Program-made: the position numbers and the translations under genes
The notes under the pieces: generated by a model
The model's database searches: none
The model's input: the letters and a program-made list of their open reading frames with translations, nothing else
Told to the model about the DNA's origin: nothing
Source: Anaerolineales bacterium
Lineage (GTDB): Bacteria; Chloroflexota; Anaerolineae; Anaerolineales; UBA4823
Length of the DNA stretch: 64,000 nucleotides
Assembly: GCA_016929095.1 (NCBI GenBank)
Contig: JAFGJM010000037.1
Location: forward strand, 102,707 to 166,706
Reading direction: 5' to 3'
Part shown: one piece after another, positions 26,219 to 35,800 of the stretch
Position numbering within the stretch: the stretch's first letter is position 1
Layout of the letters: each line of letters opens with the position of its first letter

Positions 26219-26586
26219 GTTTTTTGGTGGTAGCCGTTATTGATGATATTGATTTCTGTCCATCCATTTTGGAAGCCTGGGAGAATATTGGCGTTCTAGG
26301 GGTGACGATCCTGGAGAGTACTGGTCTTGGACGTATCCGTCGAGCCGGTTTTTTGGATAATCTCCCGCTCATGCCTAACCTGGAAGATTTATTTGAAAAA
26401 GATGAAATCCATCATCGTACTTTGTTTTCGGTGGTAGAAAGCCAGGAAACGGTCAATCAGATGGCAGAAGCGGTTCAGCAATTAACCGGCGATCTTGACG
26501 GGCCGAACACTGGTTTTATGTTTGTTGTCCCGGTATTACAGGTCTTCGGGTTAGGTACCGGCAGGATTGATCGAAACAAAGAATAG
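26215..26586 (+). CDS. PII-like signalling protein coupled to the antiporter
   Basis: 123 residues with a PII-type pattern: a first strand FLVVAVIDDID, then GVLGVTILESTGLGRI, which mirrors the PII segment 'GxTVxEVxGFGRQ', and a last strand MFVVPVLQVFGL like the PII 'IFVxPVxxAxxI'. The T-loop region (about 40-65, NLPLMPNLEDLFEKDEIHH) differs from GlnB, with no uridylylation Tyr context. PII-like proteins bind nucleotides and control transporters. The 4-nt overlap with the antiporter points to a regulatory subunit of that carrier. Ligand unknown. Confidence 0.72.
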   Translation: MSFLVVAVIDDIDFCPSILEAWENIGVLGVTILESTGLGRIRRAGFLDNLPLMPNLEDLFEKDEIHHRTLFSVVESQETVNQMAEAVQQLTGDLDGPNTGFMFVVPVLQVFGLGTGRIDRNKE

Positions 26587-26630
26587 GAAACCGGTTTAAA
26601 TAACATTTGAAGTGATCAAAGGAAAATCAT

Positions 26631-27635
26631 TTGATTAATTCAACGATGATGCAAGCGATGCTCCTGAAGGAGCAGAAAAAGCCTTTAAAATTATGTGAAG
26701 TCCCTATTCCTCGTCCCAATGCTGAACAAGTGTTAATTCGCGTGCACGCCTGCGGGGTGTGCCGCACCGATCTTCATGTATTCGATGGTGATCTTACCGA
26801 ACCCAAACTGCCCCTGATTTTGGGTCATGAAATTGTGGGCGAGATCGTTGAGGTTGGTGAGAATGTGCGGGATCTCAAAATGGGCGAAAGAGTGGGCGTG
26901 CCCTGGCTGGGTTTCACGGATGGGACATGCCGTTATTGCCAGCGGGGTATGGAAAACCTGTGCGAGAATCCGCTTTTCACCGGCTATACCATGGATGGAG
27001 GTTTTGCTGAATATACGGTTGCTTACCAGCGATATTGCTTCCGTCTGCCGGAATCGTACGGCGATGTGGAGGCAGCCCCGCTGTTATGCGCCGGTTTAAT
27101 TGGTTACCGTACCTATCACCTGGCTGGCGAGGGGATCGAAAACCTGGGAATCTATGGGTTTGGCGCTGCCGCGCACATTATCGCCCAGGTAGCCAAACAG
27201 CAAGGTAAACACATTTATGCCTTCACTCGCCCTGGCGATAAAGACGCCCAGGAATTTGCTTTACGTTTGGGGGCCGATTGGGCGGGTGATTCCGACAGCA
27301 TGCCGCCTATACTTTTGGATGCCGCACTTCTCTTTGCGCCGGTGGGGGATTTAATTGTGCATGCTTTGCGCGCTACCGTCCGGGGCGGGGTGGTGGTGAG
27401 CGGCGGCATTCACATGAGCGACATCCCTTCTTTTCCATACCATTTGTTGTGGGAAGAACGTGTGATCCGATCGGTGGCTAACCTGACCCGTCAGGATGGC
27501 ATCGAATTCTTTAATCTCATTGCTAATAATCCCGTGAAGACAGAGGTTGAGTCATTTCCCTTAGAACATGCCAATGAGGCGCTGGATAAATTACGCCGCG
27601 GTGAGCTGCAAGGCGCTGCGGTTCTCGTTATTTGA
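26631..27635 (+). CDS. Zinc-dependent alcohol dehydrogenase family protein
   Basis: 334 residues of the medium-chain dehydrogenase type. Catalytic zinc region: CGVCRTDLHVFDG and GHEIVGEIVEVGENV. Structural zinc cysteines: the set spread over CRYCQRGMENLCENPLFTG has three or four Cys, as in AdhP-like enzymes. The nucleotide-binding motif is LGIYGFGAAAHII, where the usual GxGxxG is GFGAAA. A TTG at 26631 has AAAGGAAAA upstream; ATG 26646 or 26649 are alternatives. It follows the PII-like gene by 44 nt but is functionally unrelated at first sight. Confidence 0.88.
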   Translation: MINSTMMQAMLLKEQKKPLKLCEVPIPRPNAEQVLIRVHACGVCRTDLHVFDGDLTEPKLPLILGHEIVGEIVEVGENVRDLKMGERVGVPWLGFTDGTCRYCQRGMENLCENPLFTGYTMDGGFAEYTVAYQRYCFRLPESYGDVEAAPLLCAGLIGYRTYHLAGEGIENLGIYGFGAAAHIIAQVAKQQGKHIYAFTRPGDKDAQEFALRLGADWAGDSDSMPPILLDAALLFAPVGDLIVHALRATVRGGVVVSGGIHMSDIPSFPYHLLWEERVIRSVANLTRQDGIEFFNLIANNPVKTEVESFPLEHANEALDKLRRGELQGAAVLVI

Positions 27636-27794
27636 TTGTTTTCAGTCTTTACTTTTCCTGTTTCGTCCATTATCTTCTCCACAAGGCGATAGGAAGGATT
27701 TGTGGAACAGGAGAGATAACCGAAAATTATTGCACGTGATCATATATTCCCCACAAATTATCCATATTAAATGTATATCGCGGAGGAAAAATCG

Positions 27795-28397
27795 ATGGAT
27801 GCCATGAATATACTTTCCCAATCGCTTTCGAATGCCGATACCTACACCCTGATCATATTACCCATCTTGATATTTTTTGCCCGTGTGATCGATGTGACGC
27901 TGGGTACCATGCGTATCATCATGGTCAGCCGCGGCCGGCGTAAGATTGCCCCTATTTTGGGATTTGTTGAAGTGTTTATATGGATCGTGGCTATCGGTCA
28001 AATGATGTCTCATTTGGAAGGGATCAATTCGTTTATCGGGTATGCAGCCGGTTTTGCGGCCGGGAATTATGTCGGTATGATTATTGAGGACAAAGTGGCG
28101 TTGGGTACTGTGATGGTGCGCATTTTTCTTTCCGGTGGCAGCAAAGAATTGATCCGGGATCTTACTTCGGCAGGTTTTGGCGTAACCAGCTTCGAGGGTC
28201 ATGGCTCCAGTGGACCGGTGACCGAGGTATTTACTACGGTACGTCGTAAAGAAATTCGCCATGTATTTTCAATTGCCCACCGGGTAAATCCTAAAGCGTT
28301 TATCACCGTGGAAGATACCCGTACTGTGGAAGAAGGAATATTCCTGCCCCAATCCCGTCCATTGAGTGATACGATGCCGCAGCGTAAATCGAAGTAA
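27795..28397 (+). CDS. DUF2179/UPF0316 family membrane protein
   Basis: 200 residues: three N-terminal membrane helices with the family segment RVIDVTLGTMRIIMVSRGRR and FVEVFIWIVAIGQ, followed by a C-terminal DUF2179 domain (about 105-185) including GFGVTSFEGHGSSGPVTEV and TTVRRKE. The family is conserved but uncharacterised; the DUF2179 domain is also found in YitT proteins. GGAGGAAAAATCG precedes the ATG at 27795, which decides this start over one eight codons upstream. Confidence 0.88.
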   Translation: MDAMNILSQSLSNADTYTLIILPILIFFARVIDVTLGTMRIIMVSRGRRKIAPILGFVEVFIWIVAIGQMMSHLEGINSFIGYAAGFAAGNYVGMIIEDKVALGTVMVRIFLSGGSKELIRDLTSAGFGVTSFEGHGSSGPVTEVFTTVRRKEIRHVFSIAHRVNPKAFITVEDTRTVEEGIFLPQSRPLSDTMPQRKSK

Positions 28398-28439
28398 TTC
28401 CAAGGGTATAATTGCCCCATCTTGTACTAAGAGGTCGAT

Positions 28440-29981
28440 ATGACGATACCCATTGTGGAATGTGTTGCCAACTACTCAGATGCCCGCCGCCCGGAAGTGA
28501 TCGAAGCCATTCTCCAGGCGATCACGAGTGTGCCTAAAGTGGAGGTGCTGGACCGACACTCGGATAACGACCATAACCGTACGGTGATTACCTTTGCCGG
28601 ACCTCCGGAAGAGATCGCCGAAGCTGCTTTTCGCTCGATTGCCAAAGCCGCCGAACTGATCGACCTGGATCGGCATACCGGTGAGCATCCCCGCATCGGC
28701 GCCAGCGATGTGGTGCCGTTTGTGCCCATTTCAGGGGTGACGATGCAGGATTGTGTGGAGATCGCCCGGAAAGTGGGGCGGCGGGTAGGGGAGGAATTGG
28801 GCATCCCGGTATATCTGTACGAAGAAGCAGCTACCCGCCCAGAGCGTAAAAATCTAGAGAACATCCGCCGCGGGCAATACGAAGCCCTCAAGGAAGAAAT
28901 GGGCGTTAAACCGGAACGCGATCCGGATTTTGGGCCTAAACGGGCGGGTAAAGCCGGCGCCACGGTGATAGGGGCGCGCCAATTTCTGATTGCCTATAAT
29001 GTGTATCTGACCACCGATGATGTTTCCATCGCTAAGAAGATCGCCAAAGCCATCCGTCAGTCTTCGGGCGGCTTGCGATATTTAAAGGCATTGGGCATGC
29101 TGGTAGAAGGATGGGCGCAGGTCTCCATGAATATGACCAATTTCCACGAAACACCCGTATTTCGGATCGTGGAAATGATCCGCTGCGAAGCCGCCCGGTA
29201 TGGGGTGAGTATCCATCACAGCGAACTGGTGGGCTTGATCCCCGAAGAAGCGCTGGTGGATACGGCCGTGTGGTATTTGCAGTTGGACCAATTCGAGAAA
29301 GACCAGGTGGTAGAAACGCGTTTGCGAGCTGCGTTACAGGAGCAGGAGAAAGTTACCGCCGCATATGGATTTCTGGATGAACTTGCAGCCGGGACGGCTG
29401 CGCCAGGAGGCGGTTCGGCTTCAGCATATAGCGGGGCAGCTGCTGCCGCGTTGACTGCCATGGTGGCGCGTTTGACCATCGGCAAGAAGAAATACGCCGA
29501 GGTGGAAGAGCAGATGAAATTGATCCTGGAGCAGGCAGAGATGTACCGGAGTGACCTGACGACCGCCGTTGAGCAAGACGCGGCAGCTTTTTCACAAGTT
29601 ATGGATGCTTTCAAAAAACCCAAAGATACCCCCGAAGCTGAAGCCGTCCAGCAAAAGGCTATTCAAGCGGCTACCCTCCAAGCAACCCGGGTGCCATTGA
29701 GTGTGGCGCGTCAATCGGTACAGGTGATGGAATTAGCGCTGCAAGCATTGACACACGGCAACCTGAATGCTATCAGCGACGCCGGGGTAGCAGCAACGCA
29801 GGCGCAAGCTGCGTTGACCGGCGCCGGTTATAACGTGCGTATCAACCTCCCGGGGTTAAATGATGCAACCCTCTCGAAAGCCATGTTGGATGAGCTCATT
29901 GCCCTGGAAAAACGGGCGCAAGAATTACAATTGCAGGCGCGTGACGTTCTCAATAAGCGGGGTGGTTTGCATTTGGATTAA
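28440..29981 (+). CDS. ftcD: Bifunctional glutamate formiminotransferase / formimino-THF cyclodeaminase
   Basis: 513 residues with both halves fused. The N-terminal transferase domains (about 1-295) show VECVANYSDARRPEVIEAI, DRHSDNDHNRTVITFAG and HPRIGASDVVPFVP, holding the catalytic-region His residues. The C-terminal cyclodeaminase (about 310-505) shows AAGTAAPGGGSASAYSGA, TIGKKKYAEVEEQM and GNLNAISDAGVAA. The enzyme moves the formimino group of formiminoglutamate to tetrahydrofolate and then releases ammonia, linking histidine breakdown to one-carbon metabolism. No other hut genes are nearby. Confidence 0.95.
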   Translation: MTIPIVECVANYSDARRPEVIEAILQAITSVPKVEVLDRHSDNDHNRTVITFAGPPEEIAEAAFRSIAKAAELIDLDRHTGEHPRIGASDVVPFVPISGVTMQDCVEIARKVGRRVGEELGIPVYLYEEAATRPERKNLENIRRGQYEALKEEMGVKPERDPDFGPKRAGKAGATVIGARQFLIAYNVYLTTDDVSIAKKIAKAIRQSSGGLRYLKALGMLVEGWAQVSMNMTNFHETPVFRIVEMIRCEAARYGVSIHHSELVGLIPEEALVDTAVWYLQLDQFEKDQVVETRLRAALQEQEKVTAAYGFLDELAAGTAAPGGGSASAYSGAAAAALTAMVARLTIGKKKYAEVEEQMKLILEQAEMYRSDLTTAVEQDAAAFSQVMDAFKKPKDTPEAEAVQQKAIQAATLQATRVPLSVARQSVQVMELALQALTHGNLNAISDAGVAATQAQAALTGAGYNVRINLPGLNDATLSKAMLDELIALEKRAQELQLQARDVLNKRGGLHLD

Positions 29982-30074
29982 TAATTTATAGATAAGGAAA
30001 CCAGGAATTAAAGAAATTCAGGAAATACTCCGGTGAAAAACCCCGCAATCGGATTTTTGATATCAAGAATTCAA

Positions 30075-30105
30075 CTGTAGATGGGATCGACAATCCCATC
30101 TACAG
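30075..30105. repeat. 31-bp palindromic repeat, copy 1
   Basis: CTGTAGATGGGAT and ATCCCATCTACAG flank a 5-nt centre, giving a perfect 13-bp inverted repeat. An almost identical element lies at 50677-50707. It may act as a terminator for ftcD or be a REP-like dispersed element. The remaining 29982-30177 region shows no gene. Confidence 0.7.
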
Positions 30106-30177
30106 GTTTTGATAGAACACTTTCAAATAATAAATTCCTGATTTAATATCTAATTTCCTCATGGTCATTACAAACAA

Positions 30178-31200
30178 ATGAAATTATCTCACCTTTGGCA
30201 TTTCATTGCACTGATCAGCTTGTTGGCAGGCATGGCGAGTTGTGTATCAACACCTGCATCATCTAATCCAACCGCGCAATCCACGCCATCGCAAATAACC
30301 TCCGCGCCTGGATCCACCACTACACCGCCGGAAACCGAACTCGCTGCCATTTCCACTAACACCCATCAGCCTGTCTATACCCCCACCCGGTGTGCTCCCA
30401 CAGCTTGCCCGCGGCGAATGTGCACCTTTGATTACACCTTCCCCCTGACCTCGCCCATCGCCTCGCCGGGCAGGGATACCATTGAACCCAGCTATCGCTT
30501 TGGCAGTACGCAAAACGGACGCCGCGAAGCCCATCATGGCGTGGATATGACCAACAAAGCCGGAATACCGGTGCTGGCGGCGGCGGACGGTAAAGTGGTT
30601 GTCGCAGGCGATGATACGACCACCGTATATGGTCCCATGGTCGAGTTTTACGGCAATGTGATTATCCTCAAACACGATTTACCGGGAAGCGATATTCCTA
30701 TCTATACCGCTTACGGGCACTTGCTGAAGGTGGGCGTTTCGGTGGGACAAAAGGTGGTACAGGGGCAGCAGATCGGTGAGGTGGGACTGGGCGGCGTGGC
30801 GGCCGGAACCCATCTGCATTTCGAGGTGCGTTATGGCGAGAATTCCTACGATGCGGTGCGTAACCCGGAGCTTTGGCTGCAGCCTCACGCGGATGAAAAC
30901 GGGCAGCCTTATGGTGTGCTGGCGGGGCGCATTGTGGACGCCCAGGGGGAACTGCTGGCTGCCGAGAACATCGTGGTCAAGAAAATGGAAAAGGATGGCA
31001 AATTCTCGAAAATATATTATTTGACCACCTATGAAGACCCGGCTATGCTGGCGCTGGCGCCCTGGTACGATAGCTTTGCCATCGGCGACCTGCCCGCCGG
31101 GGATTACCAGATTTCGTTCATCTATAAACATGAGCAGAAGTACGTTGTTCAGGTGCAGCCGGGAGTGGTGACGTATGTGTATTTGAGGGGGGAGGGCTAG
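30178..31200 (+). CDS. M23 family metallopeptidase lipoprotein
   Basis: 340 residues: a signal peptide with lipobox-like MASC, a Ser/Thr/Pro-rich spacer (about 22-90), and a LytM/M23 domain (about 110-235) with zinc ligands in HHGVDMTNKAG and HLHFEVRYG plus YTAYGHL. A C-terminal domain of about 100 residues (GVLAGRIVDAQGELLAAENI) looks like a beta-sandwich of the carboxypeptidase-regulatory kind. M23 enzymes cut peptidoglycan or peptide cross-bridges; the anchor places it outside the membrane. The substrate is uncertain because many Chloroflexota have unusual envelopes. Confidence 0.88.
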   Translation: MKLSHLWHFIALISLLAGMASCVSTPASSNPTAQSTPSQITSAPGSTTTPPETELAAISTNTHQPVYTPTRCAPTACPRRMCTFDYTFPLTSPIASPGRDTIEPSYRFGSTQNGRREAHHGVDMTNKAGIPVLAAADGKVVVAGDDTTTVYGPMVEFYGNVIILKHDLPGSDIPIYTAYGHLLKVGVSVGQKVVQGQQIGEVGLGGVAAGTHLHFEVRYGENSYDAVRNPELWLQPHADENGQPYGVLAGRIVDAQGELLAAENIVVKKMEKDGKFSKIYYLTTYEDPAMLALAPWYDSFAIGDLPAGDYQISFIYKHEQKYVVQVQPGVVTYVYLRGEG

Positions 31201-31479
31201 CAGCTATCAGCCGTCAGTTTTCAATTGTCAGCTATTGGTTAACTCATTAGCAGATCCCAATCCCTTATCTCCAGATAACGCAGAGATGAAATTTATCTCA
31301 GGGATGATTAACACGATGATTTTATACTCGTTGTGTCTATGAAAAACTGATCCCTATCCGTTTGAAATTGTCAAAACCCCTCGAATTTGTCTTGTAGCAA
31401 AAGGTGTGTTCTACCAGCGGAGCGGAACATACTGGTTCCCATTTTTCCTGGATCCCTCATAGATGGTTTTATGTTACCA

Positions 31480-32226
31480 TCATTTTCCCCATTCAACCGT
31501 GGGTAACATCCACTCATCCAGCGGTTTGTAGAGAATGCCGTGACCTGTACCCATATGCAGGACGATCTCATTGCGGCGGGTAAAGCCTTTGCCTTCAGAA
31601 AAGGCAAAGAGATCAGAACACGAGCCGGAATATTCATCCACAGAATCATAGATGGATAAGATGTTGCCGTATAGGACGGTACGGTCTTGTATCAGGCGGG
31701 TGACCTCATCGGCTGCGCAGGAGCCTAATAAGACAAAATTCAGTTCTTCATTCTTGGACAAGTTGGAGATGGCGATAGCAATATAAGAACCCTTGGACGC
31801 TCCTGCCACGGTGATGTGATGCGCTGGGACACCGGCATCCAATAATTGCTTGATTTGACCGGCAATTTTCCTCGCATAGGCATATCCATCGGCATTCTTG
31901 GGGCGCAGCTCGGCGATCACCATAAAGCCCGCCTCGCTGAAGCGGTTAAGAATAGCCGCATATTCGTATTCGCCGTAATCGGGACTGACGGCAGGTAGCC
32001 CCTGGTCTTCGATGATCTTGCCATGCAGGTAGAACAGGTAGCGCTGCGCCGGGTCGATGGCGGTGGGAAAAGCGTATTTCGCCATATCCAATGGGGGCGT
32101 TGGGGTGGGGGCGAAGGTGGCGGCGGCTGTTGAAGCAGGAGGCGTCGGGGCAGCCGCACATGCGGACAGGATTAGTGAAACGAGGAAGAACAAAAAGATT
32201 ATTCGATTCTCGAGGGTTCGTTTCAT
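31480..32226 (-). CDS. Lipoprotein with alpha/beta-hydrolase-like domain
   Basis: About 248 residues: signal peptide with lipobox LSAC, a short Ala/Pro/Thr spacer, and a domain containing YLFYLHGKIIEDQG (oxyanion-hole-like HG), a nucleophile elbow GASKGS within ITVAGASKGSYIAIAIS, and a late HMGTGHGILYKPLD that could supply the catalytic His. This order fits an alpha/beta hydrolase of about 220 residues. ATG 32226 gives a normal signal peptide; the upstream extension to 32403 lacks supporting signals. The 279 nt before the M23 gene end hold no gene. Substrate unknown. Confidence 0.72.
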   Translation of the reverse strand: MKRTLENRIIFLFFLVSLILSACAAAPTPPASTAAATFAPTPTPPLDMAKYAFPTAIDPAQRYLFYLHGKIIEDQGLPAVSPDYGEYEYAAILNRFSEAGFMVIAELRPKNADGYAYARKIAGQIKQLLDAGVPAHHITVAGASKGSYIAIAISNLSKNEELNFVLLGSCAADEVTRLIQDRTVLYGNILSIYDSVDEYSGSCSDLFAFSEGKGFTRRNEIVLHMGTGHGILYKPLDEWMLPTVEWGK

Positions 32227-32538
32227 TGATACCACCATAAGGCAGGATATTAACCTAAGTATATTACGATTACCTCCTTGCCAGAAGAATCGTTCAATCT
32301 CGCTGCCGTTCGATAAGGCGACCGTTGATGTATTTATGTAAAATGCTGACGATCTATTTTTGGTAAGGGATGCCTTCTTCAAGGGTTTTGGTTTGCAGCG
32401 CATCCAGGGTGGATTGGGAGAGGCGGATACATGAACCTCTGATGATTTGATTTCACTGATTTCGCAGAATTAAGCTTAATCAGCGCGATTAGCGAAATCA
32501 GTGCTTCCATTTCTCTGCTCCCTCAGTCCTTCTCATTC

Positions 32539-32668
32539 GGGGCTGTCCCAAAAGAAGGCTGTCAATCTGAGCGAAGCGAAGAGTCTTTACATTGCCAATT
32601 ACATGTTCTCTTCGCTTTGTGAAACACACTTCGTGCAACATGATATTTTTGACTTTTTAGACAACCCC
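32539..32668 (-). repeat. 130-bp MITE-like repeat, copy 2 (inverted)
   Basis: It reads GGGGCTGTCCCAAAAGAAGG at its left end and TTTTTAGACAACCCC at its right, the reverse complement of copy 1 at 8308-8438. The inside retains GCGAAGCGAAGAGTCTTT and GTGAAACACACTTCGTGCAA in order. It occupies most of the intergenic stretch 32404-32830; otherwise that stretch is empty. Confidence 0.8.
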
Positions 32669-32830
32669 GATGTCCGCAGGACAGGGGGGTAAAGCCCAGG
32701 CAGGCGCTTGGTTGCATTGCAGAATAAATTTGGTACAATAAAATTACGGTTCATCGCTGCCTCATTGCACGATCGCATTCCTTTTTCCGTTTGGTACCCC
32801 CATTATCATATCCAGAAGGGAGACAGACAG

Positions 32831-35800
32831 GTGTTACAAAAAACACGTAAAAACCTGACCGCTGCAACGGCATTGGTTGTTGCGCTGACGGGGGTCTATA
32901 TATTAACCACCCGGTTGTCCTCTACCCGGGCTGCTAGTTGGCAGGAGCGCCCGCTCACAGCGTCCTTCGGGGGGGCGATTGGTGTTCATGCGGATGATGT
33001 GGATCAAGATAACGATATGGATATCTTGGGGGCAGCTTTCGATGATGATGATATCGTCTGGTGGGAAAATAATGGCAGCCAGGTGTTTACGCCTCATACT
33101 GTAAAGGGCGACCTCGATAGCGCCTATTTTGTGAACACGGCAGATATCGACAGCGATACCGATATCGACATCCTTGGCTCGGGTTTTTATGCGAATACCA
33201 TCATGTGGTGGGAAAACGACGGCGATGAAAACTTTTCCGGGCATACCATCACCGATTCGTTTAGCTGCGCGGCGAGTGTTTATGGTGTGGATATCGATGA
33301 TGATACCGATATCGATATCCTTGGAGCGGGTCAATGCGCCGATAAAATCGTGTGGTGGGAAAATAACGGTGCGGAAGTTTTCTCCGAACATACCATTGCC
33401 AGCGGGTATGATGGCGTTTATTCCGCGATACCGGTCGATCTCGACCATGATGATGATATCGACGTTTTGGGCACCGCGTTCAATATCGACCGGGTTACCT
33501 GGTGGGAGAATGATGGCAATGAAAACTTTTCTCCTCATACGATCTCCAGTACATTCGATGGCGCCGAGTCGGCGTATGCCGTGGATGTGGATGGCGATAC
33601 GGATATCGATGTGGTGGGTGCTGCGTTTAATAGCGGGACGATTGCATGGTGGGAGAATGACGGTAACGAAGGTTTCACATACCATTCTGTAAATTCAAGT
33701 TTCACCGGGGCTTCCTCGATTTTTGCGGTTGATCTGGATGGCGATAGTGATACCGATCTTATGGCTACCTCCTTTAGCCTGGATCAGGTTGCCTGGTGGG
33801 AAAATGATGGCTTGGAAAATTTTACGAAACAAACCCTGAAAACCAATTTCGATGGTCCGGAAGCGATTTATAGCGTCGATATCGACGGAGATACTGACCT
33901 GGACGTGCTGGCGGCGGCTCATTTAGACGATAAAATTACCTGGTGGGAGCAAGTCGGCGTGGTGCAGGGCGGGGTTGAGGGGCAGGTGGTGGATGAGAAC
34001 GGCGATGGATTGGGCAGTGTGTCGGTCAGTTTAGATGGCATCCCGCAAATCACGACACAAACAGGCGGGGATTATCGCTTCACCCATACCACCGGTGTAT
34101 ACACCATTGCCTTTGACCTGAACGATTATTGGAGCCAATCCGGAGAGATCACCATCACCGAGGGAATAACCGAGGATGCCAGCGCCATGTTGATCTCGAA
34201 ATCGGCTTGTCTGGGTGAAAGTTCGAGCTGCGCCTTACAGTTAATTGGTGTAATCCCGGTGGTTGGGTCTGTTTCCGAGATCCTGGGCGTGGGCAATGAT
34301 TTGTGTGAGATAGGGCAAGCCTATCAACAGGGCAACTACCTGGAATGCGCCTGGATGATGTTTGAATTCATCGCCGGGGCAACAGATATTCCGGTCATCA
34401 GCCAGGTATTGGAGCTGCAGGCCGGCGCCGACCTGTTAGCCTGCGCAGAACAGGCATTAGATGCCGCCGTAGCCAGTTTTAATGAATTGGTGAATGGCAT
34501 CGCCGAGTATCTGGTTTCCTCCGGGATACATGAAACGATTTTCTTGTGGGGCTCTTCCGGGACGATGATAGGCGCTCAGAGTGTGACGACCGGCGAGGCG
34601 ATTGATTTTACTCTCACCGAAGGCAGCGGTCATGTGCTGGCGTTCAGCAATGGCGCAGTCACGCAGGATTCACTGACATCGGCGTATGGATTTGCTACTC
34701 CAGAAGGGTACACGGTGGGTATTGTGAAGGATGCAACAGCCGATTACACCCTGCAATTCCAGGGAAACGCCAGCGGGGTTACCGACCTGGTGCTATTTGT
34801 GCCCCAGAGTGATGGGAGCAGCCTTCAAGTGACATATTCTTCTATAACCCTGACTGAAGAACTCAGCGCGACGGTGCCCATTATTTCAGACAGCCAGGAT
34901 TTCGACATGCTGGTGGATAGTGATGGGAATGGCGAGATCGACGAGATCTTATCTCCACAGTCGGTGACCCCATTAGGGATCAAATCCTACCTGCCTGTTT
35001 TGATGAATAATTATTTTGGCGACATTCGGGTGGATAATTCCACCGGTGACAGCCACCAGATCAACCCCGATATGGCGATTGCCACCAATGGAACTCTCTA
35101 TGCGGTGTGGGAGGATTACCGCCATGGCGCATACCCAAACGCCGGTGATATCTATTTTTCCTCTTCGATAGACGGAGGCTTGAGCTGGCGCGAGAATGTG
35201 CGGGTTAATGATGACGTGATGGGAAGCGCTGCCAGGCGCAACCCACATATTGCGGTCAGCACAGGCGGGGATGTGTATGTGGTGTGGGAAGATTATCGCA
35301 ATGACCCCAATCCCACCAATCCGGGTGCCACCCCCGAGAACTCGCAAAATCCGGATATTTATCTGGCAAAGCTGCTATTCGGCGAAAACCAGTTTCAGGC
35401 TAACCAGTTAGTTTATTCCCAGGGGGATATCCAGATAGCGCCGGATGTGATGGTCACGACCAATGGGTATGTGTATGTGGCCTGGTATGACCGCACGGGC
35501 GATATCTTTTACGGAAATGTGGTGGTATCAAAATCAACCGATAACGGTGCATCCTTTAACGATCCGGTCATTGCCGATAACCATAATATGTGGGCGTTGG
35601 ATCCCCGTTTGGCTTATCATCTCTCAACCAATACTATATACCTGGTATATCAGGGTCATCCGGATTATTACAAACCTTACTTCACCCGCTCGGTTGATGA
35701 TGGTGAAACCTGGAGTTCTGATTATCGATTGGATGCCGGGGCAAATCGAGATTGGTACGATGCGGCGCGTCAAATTCGATTGGTAGCCGATAACGGCGGA

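Noticed and set aside
33174..33692. Open frames on both strands inside the FG-GAP repeat region, up to 260 codons.
   Set aside because: They arise from the repetitive DNA of the real gene and show no independent signal or family match.
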